A stretch of 64,000 bases of DNA from Pachypanchax playfairii (GCA_006937955.1 SSNP01000106.1:418934-482933), one strand, 5' to 3'; shown: positions 10,979-22,911, counted from the stretch's first letter. The notes: generated by a model not told the origin, from the letters alone. A program made the numbers and translations.

Positions 10979-13664
10979 GAGTTCAATGACAAACGCAACC
11001 AAGCGTAAAGATGCTCTGAGGCCAGCGATCACAATCAAGCCCCAAAGACACTAATAGCACCTGTCTCTATCTGTCATTTAACCCACTTTAAATTAAGGAA
11101 AGCAAAAGAAAACAATCCCAGGCCTTTGGAAAGATCTCAGTCAAATAGGGGCTAAAGTCAATTGAATTAGTTGAGTTCAATCATTCAATCCAGCTATTGA
11201 TCCCTGGCTGGTTGAAATATCTGGAGGTCTGGTGCAGTATACAAATAGGATTGATTGGGCAAATGGAACGGACATGACCTGATTTAGCCGATGCCTTCAG
11301 TCACTTCAAAGTTCAACAAACACTCTTCTAAGCTCAATATGTTAGACTATATACTTTCTGTGGGAACTAGACCAACTTCTCTAAACTAAGAGACTCATAA
11401 AGTCTGTATATTTGTGTTTGGTCGAGTAACTCTTTGTTGTTGGTTCTAAATGTATGTGCCCCTATGTTTCACCTTTAAAGGTCCTTTATCATGCAACTTT
11501 TTGGAATTTTTAACCATGTTGTAATTCTATTTCCTTATAAAAATACAGTGGTTTTCGGTTCAATTCACGCATTTCTCAGTAATGCTGCTGCATCCTGTGC
11601 TCTGAGCAGCTGCTCTACTCTCTCCTGGTAAATGACTAACCCCTCCTTTCCACTGGACGTGTCAGCAGGGCGCAGCATTTTGCTCGAGCAATCAGTCATG
11701 TGTCCCTTCTCACTAGGAACGTTTTACACGTGCTTATCCCTCATGCAAGCGTTTTATCCAGCTGGTCACAGAAGATCACAAAATCTCATAAGTATAGCAA
11801 AAACACGTGTGATTTCATCAGTACACACAACAACAACCAAGGAAAAAGACGACAACATGTATCCCGAAGCTATGTGGCTTTTCACACCACATACGGACTT
11901 CAAACTCGTCACAGGTACTGTACTTTCTCGTAGTCTCGCAAACGGAAATTTGCATGTGTCCTTTTATTTTGAAACTTCAGGGTATTTTACATTTCACGAA
12001 CACCTGATTTCCTGTCTGGTCCAAACTAAACTGCTGAACATGATGTGTTTTAGAAGCGTATCGCGTAAAAAATAGAACTGCAACATAATACTCCAGACAC
12101 TACACTTCTGGGACGCATCTCATGCGCGCTGCTTCGTGCGCAGTGGGAACGGTCTCATTGACTTTAATGGCGGCTATCAGCCGCGTATTACACATCACAA
12201 ACATTGCTCATCTGTTGCATGTTCAGTGGAAAGGTGGGGTGACTCATAACATAGTGAGGTGAAGTGCCTGATGTGTCCCCACTGGGCACTTATTCACCAT
12301 TCCTACAGAACAGCCCAATCATCAGAAATGGCTGAAGTTTCTCTCTGGAATCTTGCATCTAACCAGTTAAAGCATGTTTGTATGTGACCGTCATTTCACC
12401 AATGGCTGCTTCCTGAACCTTGGCCAGTAGAAAAAGGGACTGTCAGAGAGATTAACTCTTGCAGCCGGCGCAATTCCAACAATAAAGATGCCTAATGGAG
12501 CGGCCAGAGCAGTAAGTGATATGCTAAATGCTAATGATAATGTGTTTTAGCCATTTATCAAGCTTTCACTTCAAACTCACTGTCGGACTCCGGGTCAAGA
12601 TGGTAAGGCTCCTTGTATGGTAAGGCTGCTATCTCTGCAGCTAGGCAGGGCTCAAGGTACTCACAGGCACTCACCAAGCATTTTACTTCCTGGTCGAAAA
12701 ATAACTCCCTGATATAAGTTATATTTCAGGACAAATGAATACTATACAAGGCCATCTGTAATATGTTATCATATATCCCAGAAGCTGAAAGCTGTAAAAT
12801 AACACGATACAGGACCTTCAAAGTGTTTCGCATTTGTAAAGAAAGTGCATGTGTTTCTTGAGCAGCAAACTTACGTATGCATGTATCCGCAGATTAGCTT
12901 TCTTTGCAATCTACCCACACTTTGACCTGACAATCTAAATGGTAATGGTAAATGTCCTGTATTTGTATAGCGCTTTTCTAGTCATTCAAAGCGCTTTCAC
13001 ACTACAAAGTTTTGCATTTACCCATTCACACAACCCGTTCCTCCACGTCTTCATGTTTCTGTACACATGTTGCTGACATCATTGTAAACAAGCCTGAAGA
13101 TGATGGGTAGTCATGTCTCTGATATTAAGAGATAATACAAGGACTCACTCTAGATAACTCTGTACTTGGTTTGGGGATCATCAGCTTGCCCTGTGGCATG
13201 GGTCTTATCCAGATGAGTAAAATGTTGCACGTTTTAAGCAGACACCAACTGACCTATGTAGCAGGGTCCATGTTGGCAGGTGCTTACAATCAGGTGCCTG
13301 ACTGCAATCAAATTTACTGCAAGAAACATTGTCACAACAAAGAAATGACCTACCAAACACAAAAGTCCTTACTTTATGTGCTAAGTTTAGTGCGCTAACA
13401 TTCTCACAGCAGCAAAATGCTAATCTATAGGTATATTTATTATGTTTACTACTTGACACACACACACAATTGTCCTCACTCAAGCCTCTATCTGACATGC
13501 AATGCAACACTGCAAAGATCAATAAACCACTCAGATGCTGAAACATCAGTGTTGATTTCATTGCATCTCACGGAGGCAGTCTTCTGAAAATACCCAATGG
13601 ATGGAGGAAACTGAGTGCTTCTGAGTATCCAGCATCCAGATCCCCCCCCCCCCCCCCCCCCCCC
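10979..13664. repeat. Gap-flanking duplicated block 1, right copy
   Basis: Repeats 8262-10924 base for base as far as read, then a C23 tract, then continues into unique sequence at 13665. It contains second copies of the family B element (11475-12821) and of the short repeat at 12938-13033. Anything counted in this block should be counted once. Confidence 0.9.
11475..12821. mobile_element. Family B TTAA element, duplicate image
   Basis: Same as 8758-10104 at an offset of 2717 bases, including the decayed TCAA right flank and the nested inverted-repeat element. An independent insertion would not reproduce the same flanks, so this is a copy made by duplication or assembly. Confidence 0.65.
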
Positions 13665-15911
13665 GCTTTACTACTACCACCAACACCATATTATAAGACC
13701 TTAATGCCAACGTCTTCAGACTGCTAAACTCTCAGCAACAACGGCTTCTGTAGTTCTAATGTGAAAAGCCACTAATGCAGTCTTCCCTGTGTAACTGCTG
13801 CGCACCGCTCTGATTGGACTGATTATGTGGTGACACTGGAGAGGAGTGGAGGGCTAAACACAAGTTTGAAGTGTTTACCTTAGTTTGGTTAAAGAAAGTC
13901 TCTTTTTTAACTAAAATTGTGCCTGAATAATTCCATTACATCAACACCATGAAATATTTTTAAGGGAAACAAACTCGTCAGGAGCATTAGGAAGACACTA
14001 TGGAGCGTTGTTGAAGGTTTTGTTGTTTTTCACCACTGAGATCTTGAACTTAAATTTTAAAATATGAGTTACTGTTGGTATCTAGTAACGTTTGTTCACT
14101 TGTAGTGTTAATTTTATCAGCCATTTTAAAAATTTAGTCTTAGTTTTTGTCCGGTTTCAATCGCGCTTGTTAGTTTTTATCACATTTGGTTTCCCCATCC
14201 GTTTTTTTTAGTGTAGATTTAGTCGACATTTTAGTCCAAGAAACTATTTTACTTGTCTTAGTCAAAACCTGTCAACATTTTAGTTTTAGTCAGGATTTAT
14301 TTCAAAGTAATAATCTGATCAACATATACAGCTGATTGGCTTTTGGGGTCAGTTGGATTCAAGATGGCCGCCACAGCTAATCAACATAAGCAAACACAAA
14401 ATCGACCATAACGGGGTCAATTTACAGATGTTGAGCTAAATTTTGGTGGCTGGGATTCATCCCTAACACATACCCTAACATCTGTCAGTGAATGTTTTCT
14501 GTTAGAAAAAAAATCTATTGAGACACATAGGACAGATTTTAATGAAACTTTCAAAAAGTAATCACAAATATAGACAATATTTTAGAAATCGGGACATAAT
14601 TCAAATCTGATTTTTTACCACATTATTCAAATGTAACCTGAGGTGGATAAAATCACACAACAGATCTCACCATGTTGTTATTTATTAAAAAAATAACCAA
14701 TATGGAAAAGCTGTGTTAAACATTAGGTCCACCACAGCTGTTGAAGTGCACACAAACTTGCTTGTTAGAGCATGATGTTTACAGAACAACTGTAGCACCA
14801 AAGTAAGAGTTCACATTCATCACTCGGTTGCTGGTTTTTAATTAATTAGAAAATAAAAGCTTTGTTTTCATCACAGTTTGGTGTAGATGGCTTATTCTGG
14901 GGAAACAACATCTCAGTACAAATTCATGGTAAGTTTAAAGATGATTAATCCTGGATGAACACAGAAAACTGACAAAGATTATTTCATTAATAATTCCTTC
15001 TAAAACCTGCAAACATTAAAAAATTTTAAGCCTCATAGAATCTAGTCAAAGTTGTTTCTCCATCTTTTCTTTATCTTATAAATTTAAATTAAAAAAAATG
15101 GCTTGCAATGACAAGCATAGAGTTACTCAAAATAGAATCTACACATAAAACTTCAGTCATCAGTAATTTGAAAGATATAAACCTGGAGATTGTGATAAAG
15201 TACATGAAATATCACCATCATTACAGGCCACCCAGCACATCTGACAGATGGCAGCCATCTCAGCATGGCTGCTGTTGTTGTCTTATCTGGGCAGAAGCAG
15301 ACTGAAATGTTAATGAGGCCTTTTGATCAACAGCAGACCTGTCTGTCAAGTTAGCCTTTAAATTGATCTGTTTGTTTGTCCGAAGAATAAATAAATAAAT
15401 GAAAAATTATCCCCTCTCTTCTAGTGGTCTGACCTGTTGGCCGGATTACAAATAGGTTTGTCTGATCCTGCCGAAGGTCGGCTCCTTACCGCTCTCTCAG
15501 TTAGACAAAATCAATTCCCTGACATGGAAATTGATTTGGTCCTAAGGTCAAAATTCATCCAAAATTGGTTCCCAGACATTAATGTTTCAAAATCCTCTGC
15601 TTATTTCTGTACAGTCGAACAGTTTCCATAAATACAGACATGAACTGAACTCTTAAAAAGAGTTGCAGGTATCGTGAACCAGAAATAATGAACTCATAAG
15701 AAAAAGTCAGAAGCGCTGACATGTGACAAGCTCAAGAAATAAGAATGGTGCACATGCAGTGTTTCCTTTCTCCTCCTTTTTTTGGGCTCATTTATGAGGA
15801 TGAACATGTAAGAATGTTGTACACATGATGTTTTACTGCAAATTCAACTTTATTTGTACTGTACATGGAAAACAACAGTTGTTTACCAGTGCTGATCAGA
15901 GACAAAACAAT
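13665..15911. other. Non-coding DNA with TTTAGTC-rich patch
   Basis: A T-rich patch at 14105-14305 repeats words such as TTTAGT, TTAGTC and AGTTTT, and could be an old miniature element. At 14355-14375 there is AAGATGGCCGCC, a word frequent in fish mobile elements. A short AAAT run lies at 15386-15400. No open frame over 68 codons and no RNA gene were seen. Confidence 0.45.
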
Positions 15912-16073
15912 ATCAAGTTTCAAGTTAATTTATTTATAAAGCCCCAGTTCATGACAAAGTCATTTCAAGGCACTTTACAGAAAAATCAACTAATTAGTAA
16001 TAAAACATTTCCTATCCAAGGAGCAAGCTGATTGGATTGAATTGTTAATTCAGCGCAATCCCCCATCCTGAGC

Positions 16074-16637
16074 TTACCTGATCAACCAGGCCCTTTGCCA
16101 GATTACTTTACAAAGACTTGAGGGCCTGGAGCTGAACCGCTGTCTCTCAATTTCGAAGGCGGGCTTAGCCAGTTGAGAGAGAACCAATCACAGAAACCCG
16201 GAAGTGACGCAACATATGTGAGGCTAAAGCGGATATACACGAGGCGGAACGAAGACGAAGTTTAGCGAGCGGAGCCGTAATGGTAGCTACATGGTTAATG
16301 GAGGAGAAAAGACGAATATTAATGACAGTTCTCGCTTGTGTGTCAAAAACTTGTGAATACGAGGTGTCATTGCGCACTCGGTTCAGGTATTTGACCGCCC
16401 CAAGCAAACACTATGCAAACACAGAAGTAAACACTTCATCCACAGCCGAGTCCGCCATGTTGAATGTTGTGCTCTGGGTGGAAAACGCTAGTTCCGTGTT
16501 TTCAGGATGACGCACAACAACGGTGGTATGTAATTGGTCAGTCCTAAAATTTGACGTGGAAATGATCGGGTGCGGCTCCGGTGTCAGACCCTTCTGCATT
16601 TGAACATAATGCAGGAGGATCTGATTGGTCAGGCTAA
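16074..16637. mobile_element. 564-bp non-autonomous DNA transposon in LINE UTR
   Basis: TCCTGAGC at 16066-16073 is repeated at 16638-16645, giving an exact 8-bp target-site duplication. The uninterrupted UTR copy near 7006-7013 has this word once, which confirms both boundaries. The left end TTACCTGATCAACCAGGC pairs imperfectly with the reverse-complemented right end TTAGCCTGACCAATCAGATC. An 8-bp duplication suggests hAT, MULE, P or Merlin, but the TTA- ends do not match the usual hAT CAG/CTG start. The interior open frame 16280-16510 (76 codons) has no motif I recognise. Confidence 0.8.
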
Positions 16638-16704
16638 TCCTGAGCAGCACGATTGGCGACAGTGGAAAGGAACGACTCCCTTTTAACAGGAAGAAACCTC
16701 TAGC

Positions 16705-16728
16705 AGAACCAGAACCAGAACCAGAACC
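16705..16728 (+). repeat. AGAACC hexamer, four tandem copies
   Basis: Four exact AGAACC units sit in the LINE 3' UTR where the fragment at 7070-7080 has only a single related unit. This is a private expansion in this copy. Confidence 0.9.
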
Positions 16729-16986
16729 CGACTCAGGATGGGCGGCCTTCTGCCTCAGCTGACTGGGGTCTGAGCTGACAGGAAAGAGACAAACATTGAT
16801 GGATTTTGGCCAGACGTCAATGTCTATAGAAAGATAAACAGAGAAACAGTTAATGACAGCAATAACAATCAGTACAAACATGGAGAGTAAAGAGAGACAG
16901 CAGAGTGAAGACATGTGGACAGTATGTCCTCCAGCAGTCTAAGCCTATAGCAGCATAACTAAAGGGAAAGCTCAGGAGAACCCACG

Positions 16987-19057
16987 CTAACCCTGACAAT
17001 AGGATTGTGCAAAAAGGAAAGTTTTAAGTCTTTAAGTCTCAAAACTACACAAGGTGTCTGCCTCACAGATAAAAAGTGGAAGCTGGTTCCACAGGAGAGG
17101 AGCCTGATAATTAAAAGCTCTTCCTCCCATTCTACTTTTAGAAACTCTAGGAACTACAAGCAGACCTGCAGTCTGAGAGCAAAGTGCTCTGTTAGGAGCA
17201 TATGGAACAATAAGATCTTTAATATAAGCTGGAGCTTGGTCGTTCAAGGCCTTATACGTCAAAAGTAAAACCTTAAACTTTATTCTAGACCTTACAGGGA
17301 GCCAATGAAGTGATGCTAAAACAGGAGAAATATGGTCTCTCCTTCTAACTCTCATCAGAACTCTGGCAGCAGTATTTTGGATCAGCTGGAGGCCTTTAAC
17401 AGCACTATTAGAACACCCTGATAATAATGAATTACAGTAATCAAGTCTAGAAGTAATAAATGTGTGAACTAAAGTTTCTGCACCCCTTTGATTCAAAATG
17501 CTCCTAATTTTAGCAACATTACGCAGGTGGAAGTAGGCCGTCCTGGTAACATGCTTTATATGAGAACTAAAGGACATGTCCTGGTCAAAGATAACACCCA
17601 GGTTCTTTACCTTCTTGTTGGAGGCCAAATTAATGCCATCCAACATAGATGACTGACTACACAACTTGTTCCTAAGGTTCTCAGGCCCAAATGTCACAAC
17701 CTCTGTCTTGTCTGAATTTAAAAGCAAAAAATTAAGCGTCATCCAACATTTTACATCATTAAGACAAGCTTGTAATCTCTGCAGCTGGTTGGTCTCATCA
17801 GGCTTCATTGATAGATATAACTGAGTATCATCAGCATAAAAATGGAATTTTATACCATGTTGTCTAATAATTTTACCAAGCGGTAACATATATATAGTAA
17901 AGAGGATTGGTCCAAGCACTGAACCCTGAGGAACTCCATGACTGACTCTGGTATATGAAGAAGATTCATTATTTACATGAACAAACTGGAATCTTTCAGT
18001 TAAATATGATTCAAACCAGTTTAATGCAGTTCCCTGAATCCCAATATCATATTTAAGCCTCTTCAATAGGATCTTATGATCTATAGTATCAAACCCAGCA
18101 CTGAGATCTAACAGGACAAGTACAGACACAAGTCCACTGTCTGAGGACATGAGAATATCATTAGAAACTTTCACCAGTGCTGTTTCAGTGCTATGATGAG
18201 CTCTAAATCCCGACTGGAACTCTTCAAAAAGATTATTACTGTGTAGATGATCACATAACTGGTTTGCAACTATCTTTTCTAGAGTTTTTGAGATGAAGGG
18301 TAAATTGGATATAGGTCGATAATTACCTGGAGATCCTGGATCAAGATCAGGTTTCTTAAGTAAAGGTTTAATAACAGCAACCTTAAAGGCCTTAGGCACA
18401 TATCCATTCATTAAAGACAAATTGATCATGTCCAATATCCATGTGTTAATCAATGGGAAGACATCTTTAAAAAGTCTGGTTGGAACAGGATCCAACATAC
18501 ATGTAGATGGTTTAGAAGAAGCTATAATTTGTGTTAACTCATTAAGATCAGCTGGACAGAAACTGTCTAAACATGATTCAGATTCTAAAGCTGCTTCACT
18601 GGACAACGAACCAGAGACAACAGTGGGAAGGACATTATAGATTTTTTCTCTAATTGAATCTATTTTATTAGTAAAGAATTCCATGAAGTCATCACTACTG
18701 AGGGTTACAGGGATACACGGTTCAACAGAAGTTGGGTTTTTTATTAATCTGGCTACAGTACTAAACAGAAACCTGGGATTGTTCTTGTTCTCCTCTATGA
18801 GGGACGAGTAATACTCAGTTCTAACCCTACGAAGGGCTCTTTTGTATACAAGCAGACAATCTCTCCAAGATAAATAAACTGGAACGCCATTTCCTTTCTA
18901 ACTTTCTTGAAGTTCTTTTTAGCACGCAGCTCTGAGTTAAACCAAGCAGCCTCCTCTGACTTCATTTTCGGAGGAGGAACTTTATCCAATGACGTGCGCA
19001 TTGAAGCTGTAAAATTATCAGTAAGATCATCAATTTGCCAGGCTGCAAAATCTTTGA
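16987..19057 (-). pseudogene. LINE reverse transcriptase, truncated and frameshifted
   Basis: The encoded part would copy element RNA into DNA at the target. The minus-strand frame 17032-18897 is open for 621 codons. It shows the reverse transcriptase blocks in order: NYRPISNLPFISKTLEK, FQSGFRAHHSTETAL, LLDLSAGFDTIDH (catalytic Asp, with Ala-to-Gly against the usual SAAFDTIDH), SHGVPQGSVLGP, and FYADDTQLYL with the catalytic Asp pair. It continues into the C-terminal SLHWLPVRSRIKFK block. Upstream, 18898-19057 carries the linker in another frame (SLDKVPPPKMKSEEAAWFN), separated by at least one frameshift and a TAG at 18898-18900. Near the C-terminus a TAA at 17032-17034 cuts the frame 15 codons before what looks like the original stop at 16987-16989. 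Endonuclease absent. Non-functional but young. Confidence 0.85.
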
Positions 19058-21688
19058 TTTAATTTAAGTGAAAACAATTAACATTTTTAATTTTTGTGTT
19101 TGGCAAAACCCTGTTTCAAAATTGTGCCTTTTTGAAAGACAAGTATTGTTGATAAATGAATCATAACACCATCTACTAGTGAAAATTTTAAACTTCCCAA
19201 CAACTTTTTTTTCTTTACAGACTTCTCTATCACTGGGTATAGCAAGTTTCCCTTCTGTTCAGTTCCAGAAAACAAAAAGAAAACATTGTTCTTACTTTCA
19301 TTATCACGTGTCTCCTGGTGTTCCTCTTGCTTCTTTATATTTTCGGACAGATGTTTCATATTCCTCCTCACTCCTGTAACCATCCAGGCAGGATCAGAGC
19401 CGCTTGTTTTAAACAAAAACGGAGTTAGCATAGCTACATCCAGCTAGCTCCGAGTGAAGCCTCTAACAGACTGCTTTCCTTTCTCATTTATCGGCTGTTT
19501 GATAGCAGATAATCTCGCGGTATTTAACGTGGTTTGGGGCGCTTCTAAAATCGTCCTTCGTGGAGTTATTTTCTTTGCGTTTATTGGCTAAATTAAATTC
19601 TTCCGTTTGGCAATGCAGATCTGCTATTGGCTAATTCGATCTAAAAGCCCACCTCCTGAGGGCGCTTTCTCCAGCGCTCCAGAGCTGAACTAGACACATG
19701 AGAAGTGAAGATGCAGGAGGAAATCATGTTTTACAAAGCAATTTCTGTCTTTCAGAAATCATTTATACAATCTTCTCAGTATATAAATATGCATGAGTGT
19801 TTTTAACTCTAAATATATGTAATTTTTATTTAAAAAAAAAAAACATTTCTTATTTGTTGGCACATTATGGTAGGGAGGGCGGTGCCCTAGCGCCCTCTAT
19901 TGGCCAGCCACCACTGTTAAATATTCAATACAGCAAGGTAACAAATAAAGTCACAGATATGCAATAAATTGCAGTTGAGACGTTGTTAAATCTTTTGTAT
20001 CCTCGAGAGGTTCGGAGCTTTTCACACACCTGAGATCCATCTGCTAATCACCAAGTTGCACTCACTCACCAATCTTTCTATTCACAAGGAAACAGCCCTT
20101 GATTTTTCCCAAGTTGCTTTGCATTAGCTGCTTTGAACTTTTTGAGATTAAAGTTGTTTTAAGAGAGCAGAAATCCACTGTAGTTATTTGTGTGGACAGA
20201 ACTAATCACTGTTTCTCCAAAGTGAGATCGTTCAAAGAGTTATCTAAAACAGGTAAGATATTATCTGTTTAGAACGTCTCAACGGGAACACACTTCAAAA
20301 GATCTGTTGCTTTAACAGTCATTTAACCAAATTAAAGCAGCATGGCTGCTGCGATTAATGATCCAAATCTTCATTAAACTTGATACATTCAACATGTAAA
20401 TGAATTTATGAATGTATTCTCATCTTTGAGAATTATCCAGTGATGGTGATAATGTCATAATGTTCATTTATATGCCGACAAACTCATAGTGTTGCTGCTG
20501 AGTGAGCCACCTTGAGGCCTCGGGCTTGAGCTTAACAACCTTGAACAGAGAAAGATAAAAGCTATTATTTTTACTAGCTGGAAGGGTTTCCTTTTTACTT
20601 AATAATTTAGAGTTATAATTCATTTAAAGATTTCCCCCATGGATTCAAAGCTTTATATGGTTCTTAATATTGTTGCCAGATGTATATACATGATTTGTCT
20701 TATAATAAAAGCAATCCAGAACAAAACCCCAATCAGCACCAAAAATAGTAATTTAAATAACTTTAATTTCTGCTTTTCAGAAATATTTCAGCCTTACTGC
20801 TTCAGTGATGTTGGTACAAGGGTCACAAGAAACCCAAATGATGCAAGCGCCCCTCATCTGCACTTCCAGTGCCATTCGATCATTGTTCCAACATGAGATA
20901 TACAACGTCTCATTTATCTCACTGTTCACTCCTCATTAAACATGCTGGATTCAGAGACGGTCTCTGGAGGCCTAATGGCTGCAATTAGCAAAAGATCTGC
21001 TCTGTAGCATGAGTATCATGACGCACATGAAACCCAGACACTCCTACACACACACACACTGCGGCTGGAAACCTGTCAAAGGGAATTGTGGCTCTGTTCT
21101 GTTGAGTGCAAGTAAGAACGAAGGCGAGTCAGACCCAGCAGGCAAAGACAGAGTTTCCAAAGCATTTGTTAATAATGTAGGGCTGAGGGTGCCAGCCTTG
21201 ATTTCATTGGCTGTCAAGATGGGGACCACTGGGTCTGGATTAGCGCTGGAGCTAAGGAGGAGAGAAAAGCTCTTTAAATTAAAGGCTGTTTTAATAAAAC
21301 CCTTTAAAGATGTCACTTAATGGGATCATTCAGCTTTATTAAAATCACTTTACCCTTTTAGGTGTAATTTTATCTTTACTGGGTAAACAATTGACTTTGT
21401 GAAGTCTGCTGAAATCATTTTCTATCAGTTTACTTTGTAATAAGAACATTAAAACGGACGCGTCTCCATAAAATCCTGTTGCTGAAATTATGACTAATGA
21501 TTTTTAATTGTTCAGCACTTTTATTTAAGTGGTTTATAATAAATGATCCATTGATCGACCAGGTTTTTTTCCTGTATTGATTTGTTTTGCACAGTGGGTG
21601 TTTTTTGTGAATTATAGTTGGCGTAGTTTGATAGTTATGAAATGACAATATCTGTTTTGAATTAAAAGCAGAATTTCAAAGAGATATA
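19058..21688. other. Non-coding DNA with probable old element at 19080-19915
   Basis: A minus-strand 114-codon frame at 19087-19431 is lysine/glutamate-rich (KKQEEHQETRDNESKNN) and could be the remnant of an element's first exon, but I cannot assign it. At 19870-19913 the text GGTGCCCTAGCGCCCTCTAT followed by TGGCCAGCCACCACTG resembles a frequent fish transposon end. From 20000 to 21688 no repeat or gene was recognised apart from a CA run at 21044-21058. Confidence 0.4.
20920..21320. promoter_or_regulatory. Candidate conserved non-coding element
   Basis: A repeat-poor stretch with GGCCTAATGGCTGCAATTAG and other homeodomain-like ATTA words, next to open but motif-free frames on both strands (21009-21320, 21044-21316). 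The frames are compatible with constrained composition rather than coding. This is an impression from composition only. Confidence 0.2.
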
Positions 21689-21717
21689 CACTCACCGGCC
21701 ACTTTATTAGGTACACC
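21689..21717 (+). repeat. Left terminal inverted repeat of Tc1/mariner element
   Basis: 29 bases starting CACTCACCGGCC and ending TTAGGTACACC. An exact reverse complement lies at 22881-22909. Confidence 0.97.
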
Positions 21718-21720
21718 ATG

Positions 21721-22761
21721 CTAGTAACGGGTTGGACCCCCTTTTGCCTTCAGAACTGCCTCAATTCTTCGTGGCATAGATTCAACAAGGTGCTGGAAGC
21801 ATTCCTCAGAGAGTTTGGTCCATATTGACATGATGGCATCACACAGTTGGCGCAGATTTGTTGGCTGCACATCCATGATGCAAATCTCCCGTTCCACCAC
21901 ATCCCAAAGATGCTCTATTGGATTGAGATCTGGTGACTGTGGAGGCCATTTGAGTACAGTGAACTCATTGTCATGTTCAAGAAACCAGTCCGAGATGATT
22001 CCAGCTTTATGACATGGCGCATTATCCTGCTGAAAGTAGCCATCAGAAGTTGGGTACATTGTGGTCATAAAGGGATGGACATGGTCAGCAACAATACTCA
22101 GGTAGGCTGTGGCGTTGTAACGATGCTCAATTGGTACCAAGGGGCCCAAAGAGTGCCAAGAAAATATTCCCCACACCATTACACCACCACCACCAGCCTG
22201 AACCGTTGATACAAGGCAGGATGGATCCATGCTTTCATGTTGTTGACGCCAAATTCTGACCCTACCATCCGAATGTCGCGGCAGAAATCGAGACTCATCA
22301 GACCAGGCAACGTTTTTCCAATCTTCTATTGTCCAATTTCAATGAGCTTGTGCAAATTGTAGCCTCAGTTTCCTGTTCTTAGCTGAAAGGAGTGGCACTC
22401 GGCGTGGTCTTCTGCTGCTGTAGCCCATCTGCCTCAAAGTTCGACGTACTGTGCGTTCAGAGATGCTCTTCTGCCTACCTTGGTTGTAACGAGTGGTTAT
22501 TTGAGTCACTGTTGCCTTTCTATCAGCTCGAACCAGTCTGGCCATTCTCCTCTGACCTCTGGCATCAACAAGGCATTTCCGCCCACAGAACTGCCGCTCA
22601 CTGGATATTTTTTCTTTTTCGGACCATTCTCTGTAAACCCTAGAGATGGTTGTGTGTGAAAATCCCAGTAGATCAGCAGTTTCTGAAATACTCAGACCAG
22701 CCATTCTGGCACCAACAACCATGCCACGTTCAAAGTCACTCAAATCACCTTTCTTCCCCAT
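21721..22761 (-). pseudogene. Tc1/mariner transposase with one internal stop
   Basis: The transposase binds the element ends and cuts and joins DNA. Reading down from ATG at 22761, residues 1-140 contain paired helix-turn-helix DNA-binding domains (MGKKGDLSDFERGMVVGAR; later ETADLLGFSHTTISRVYREW and SISERTVRRTLRQMGYSSRR, the latter followed by the basic PRR linker). A TGA at 22339-22341 interrupts the frame. The same frame then continues with NWTIEDWKNVAWSDESRF, which holds the first catalytic Asp. Next come the glycine-rich AGGGGVMVWG, the second Asp in YFQQDNAPCH, and the Glu in SPDLNPIEHLWD, with 36 residues between the last two. Total about 346 codons, the usual length. The stop could come from CGA by CpG decay. 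No other lesion was seen. Confidence 0.9.
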
Positions 22762-22880
22762 ACTGATGCTCGGTTTGAACTGCAGGAGATTGTCTTGACC
22801 ATGTGTACATGCCTAAATGCACTGAGTTGCCGCCATGTGATTGGCTGATTAGAAATTAAGTGTTAACGAGCAGTTGGACA

Positions 22881-22909
22881 GGTGTACCTAATAAAGTGGC
22901 CGGTGAGTG
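22881..22909 (-). repeat. Right terminal inverted repeat of Tc1/mariner element
   Basis: Exact reverse complement of 21689-21717, followed by the TA target duplication at 22910-22911. Confidence 0.97.
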
Positions 22910-22911
22910 TA

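Larger units (their letters stand above)
15912..19057 (-). mobile_element. L2/jockey-type LINE, 5'-truncated, antisense
   Basis: A non-LTR retrotransposon lying on the minus strand. The reverse transcriptase part of the second reading frame occupies about 16987-19057, followed by a 3' UTR to about 15912. That UTR ends in short AAACTTGA-type units and matches the solitary fragment at 6845-7235. The endonuclease end is missing: coding similarity stops near 19057, typical of incomplete reverse transcription. A 564-bp DNA transposon (16074-16637) interrupts the UTR. No clear target-site duplication was found around the whole element. L2 clade is inferred from motif wording. Confidence 0.85.
21689..22909 (-). 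mobile_element. Tc1/mariner DD36E (Incomer-like) transposon, 1,221 bp
   Basis: A complete cut-and-paste element. A 29-bp inverted repeat beginning CACTCACCGGCCACTTTATT is perfect at both ends (21689-21717 and 22881-22909), and TA dinucleotides flank it at 21687-21688 and 22910-22911, as expected for Tc1/mariner insertion. One transposase gene runs on the minus strand and fills most of the element, with a single stop codon inside. The spacing between the second and third catalytic residues is 36, matching the DD36E group known as Incomer rather than the DD34E group that holds Tc1 and Sleeping Beauty. Perfect ends and one lesion point to recent insertion. Confidence 0.93.

Noticed and set aside
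10771..11038. Minus-strand frames with long glycine runs
   Set aside because: They are translations of the poly-C tract and N gap.
16411..16914. 167-codon minus-strand frame
   Set aside because: It runs from the 564-bp transposon into the LINE 3' UTR, so it is a chance fusion of two non-coding sequences.
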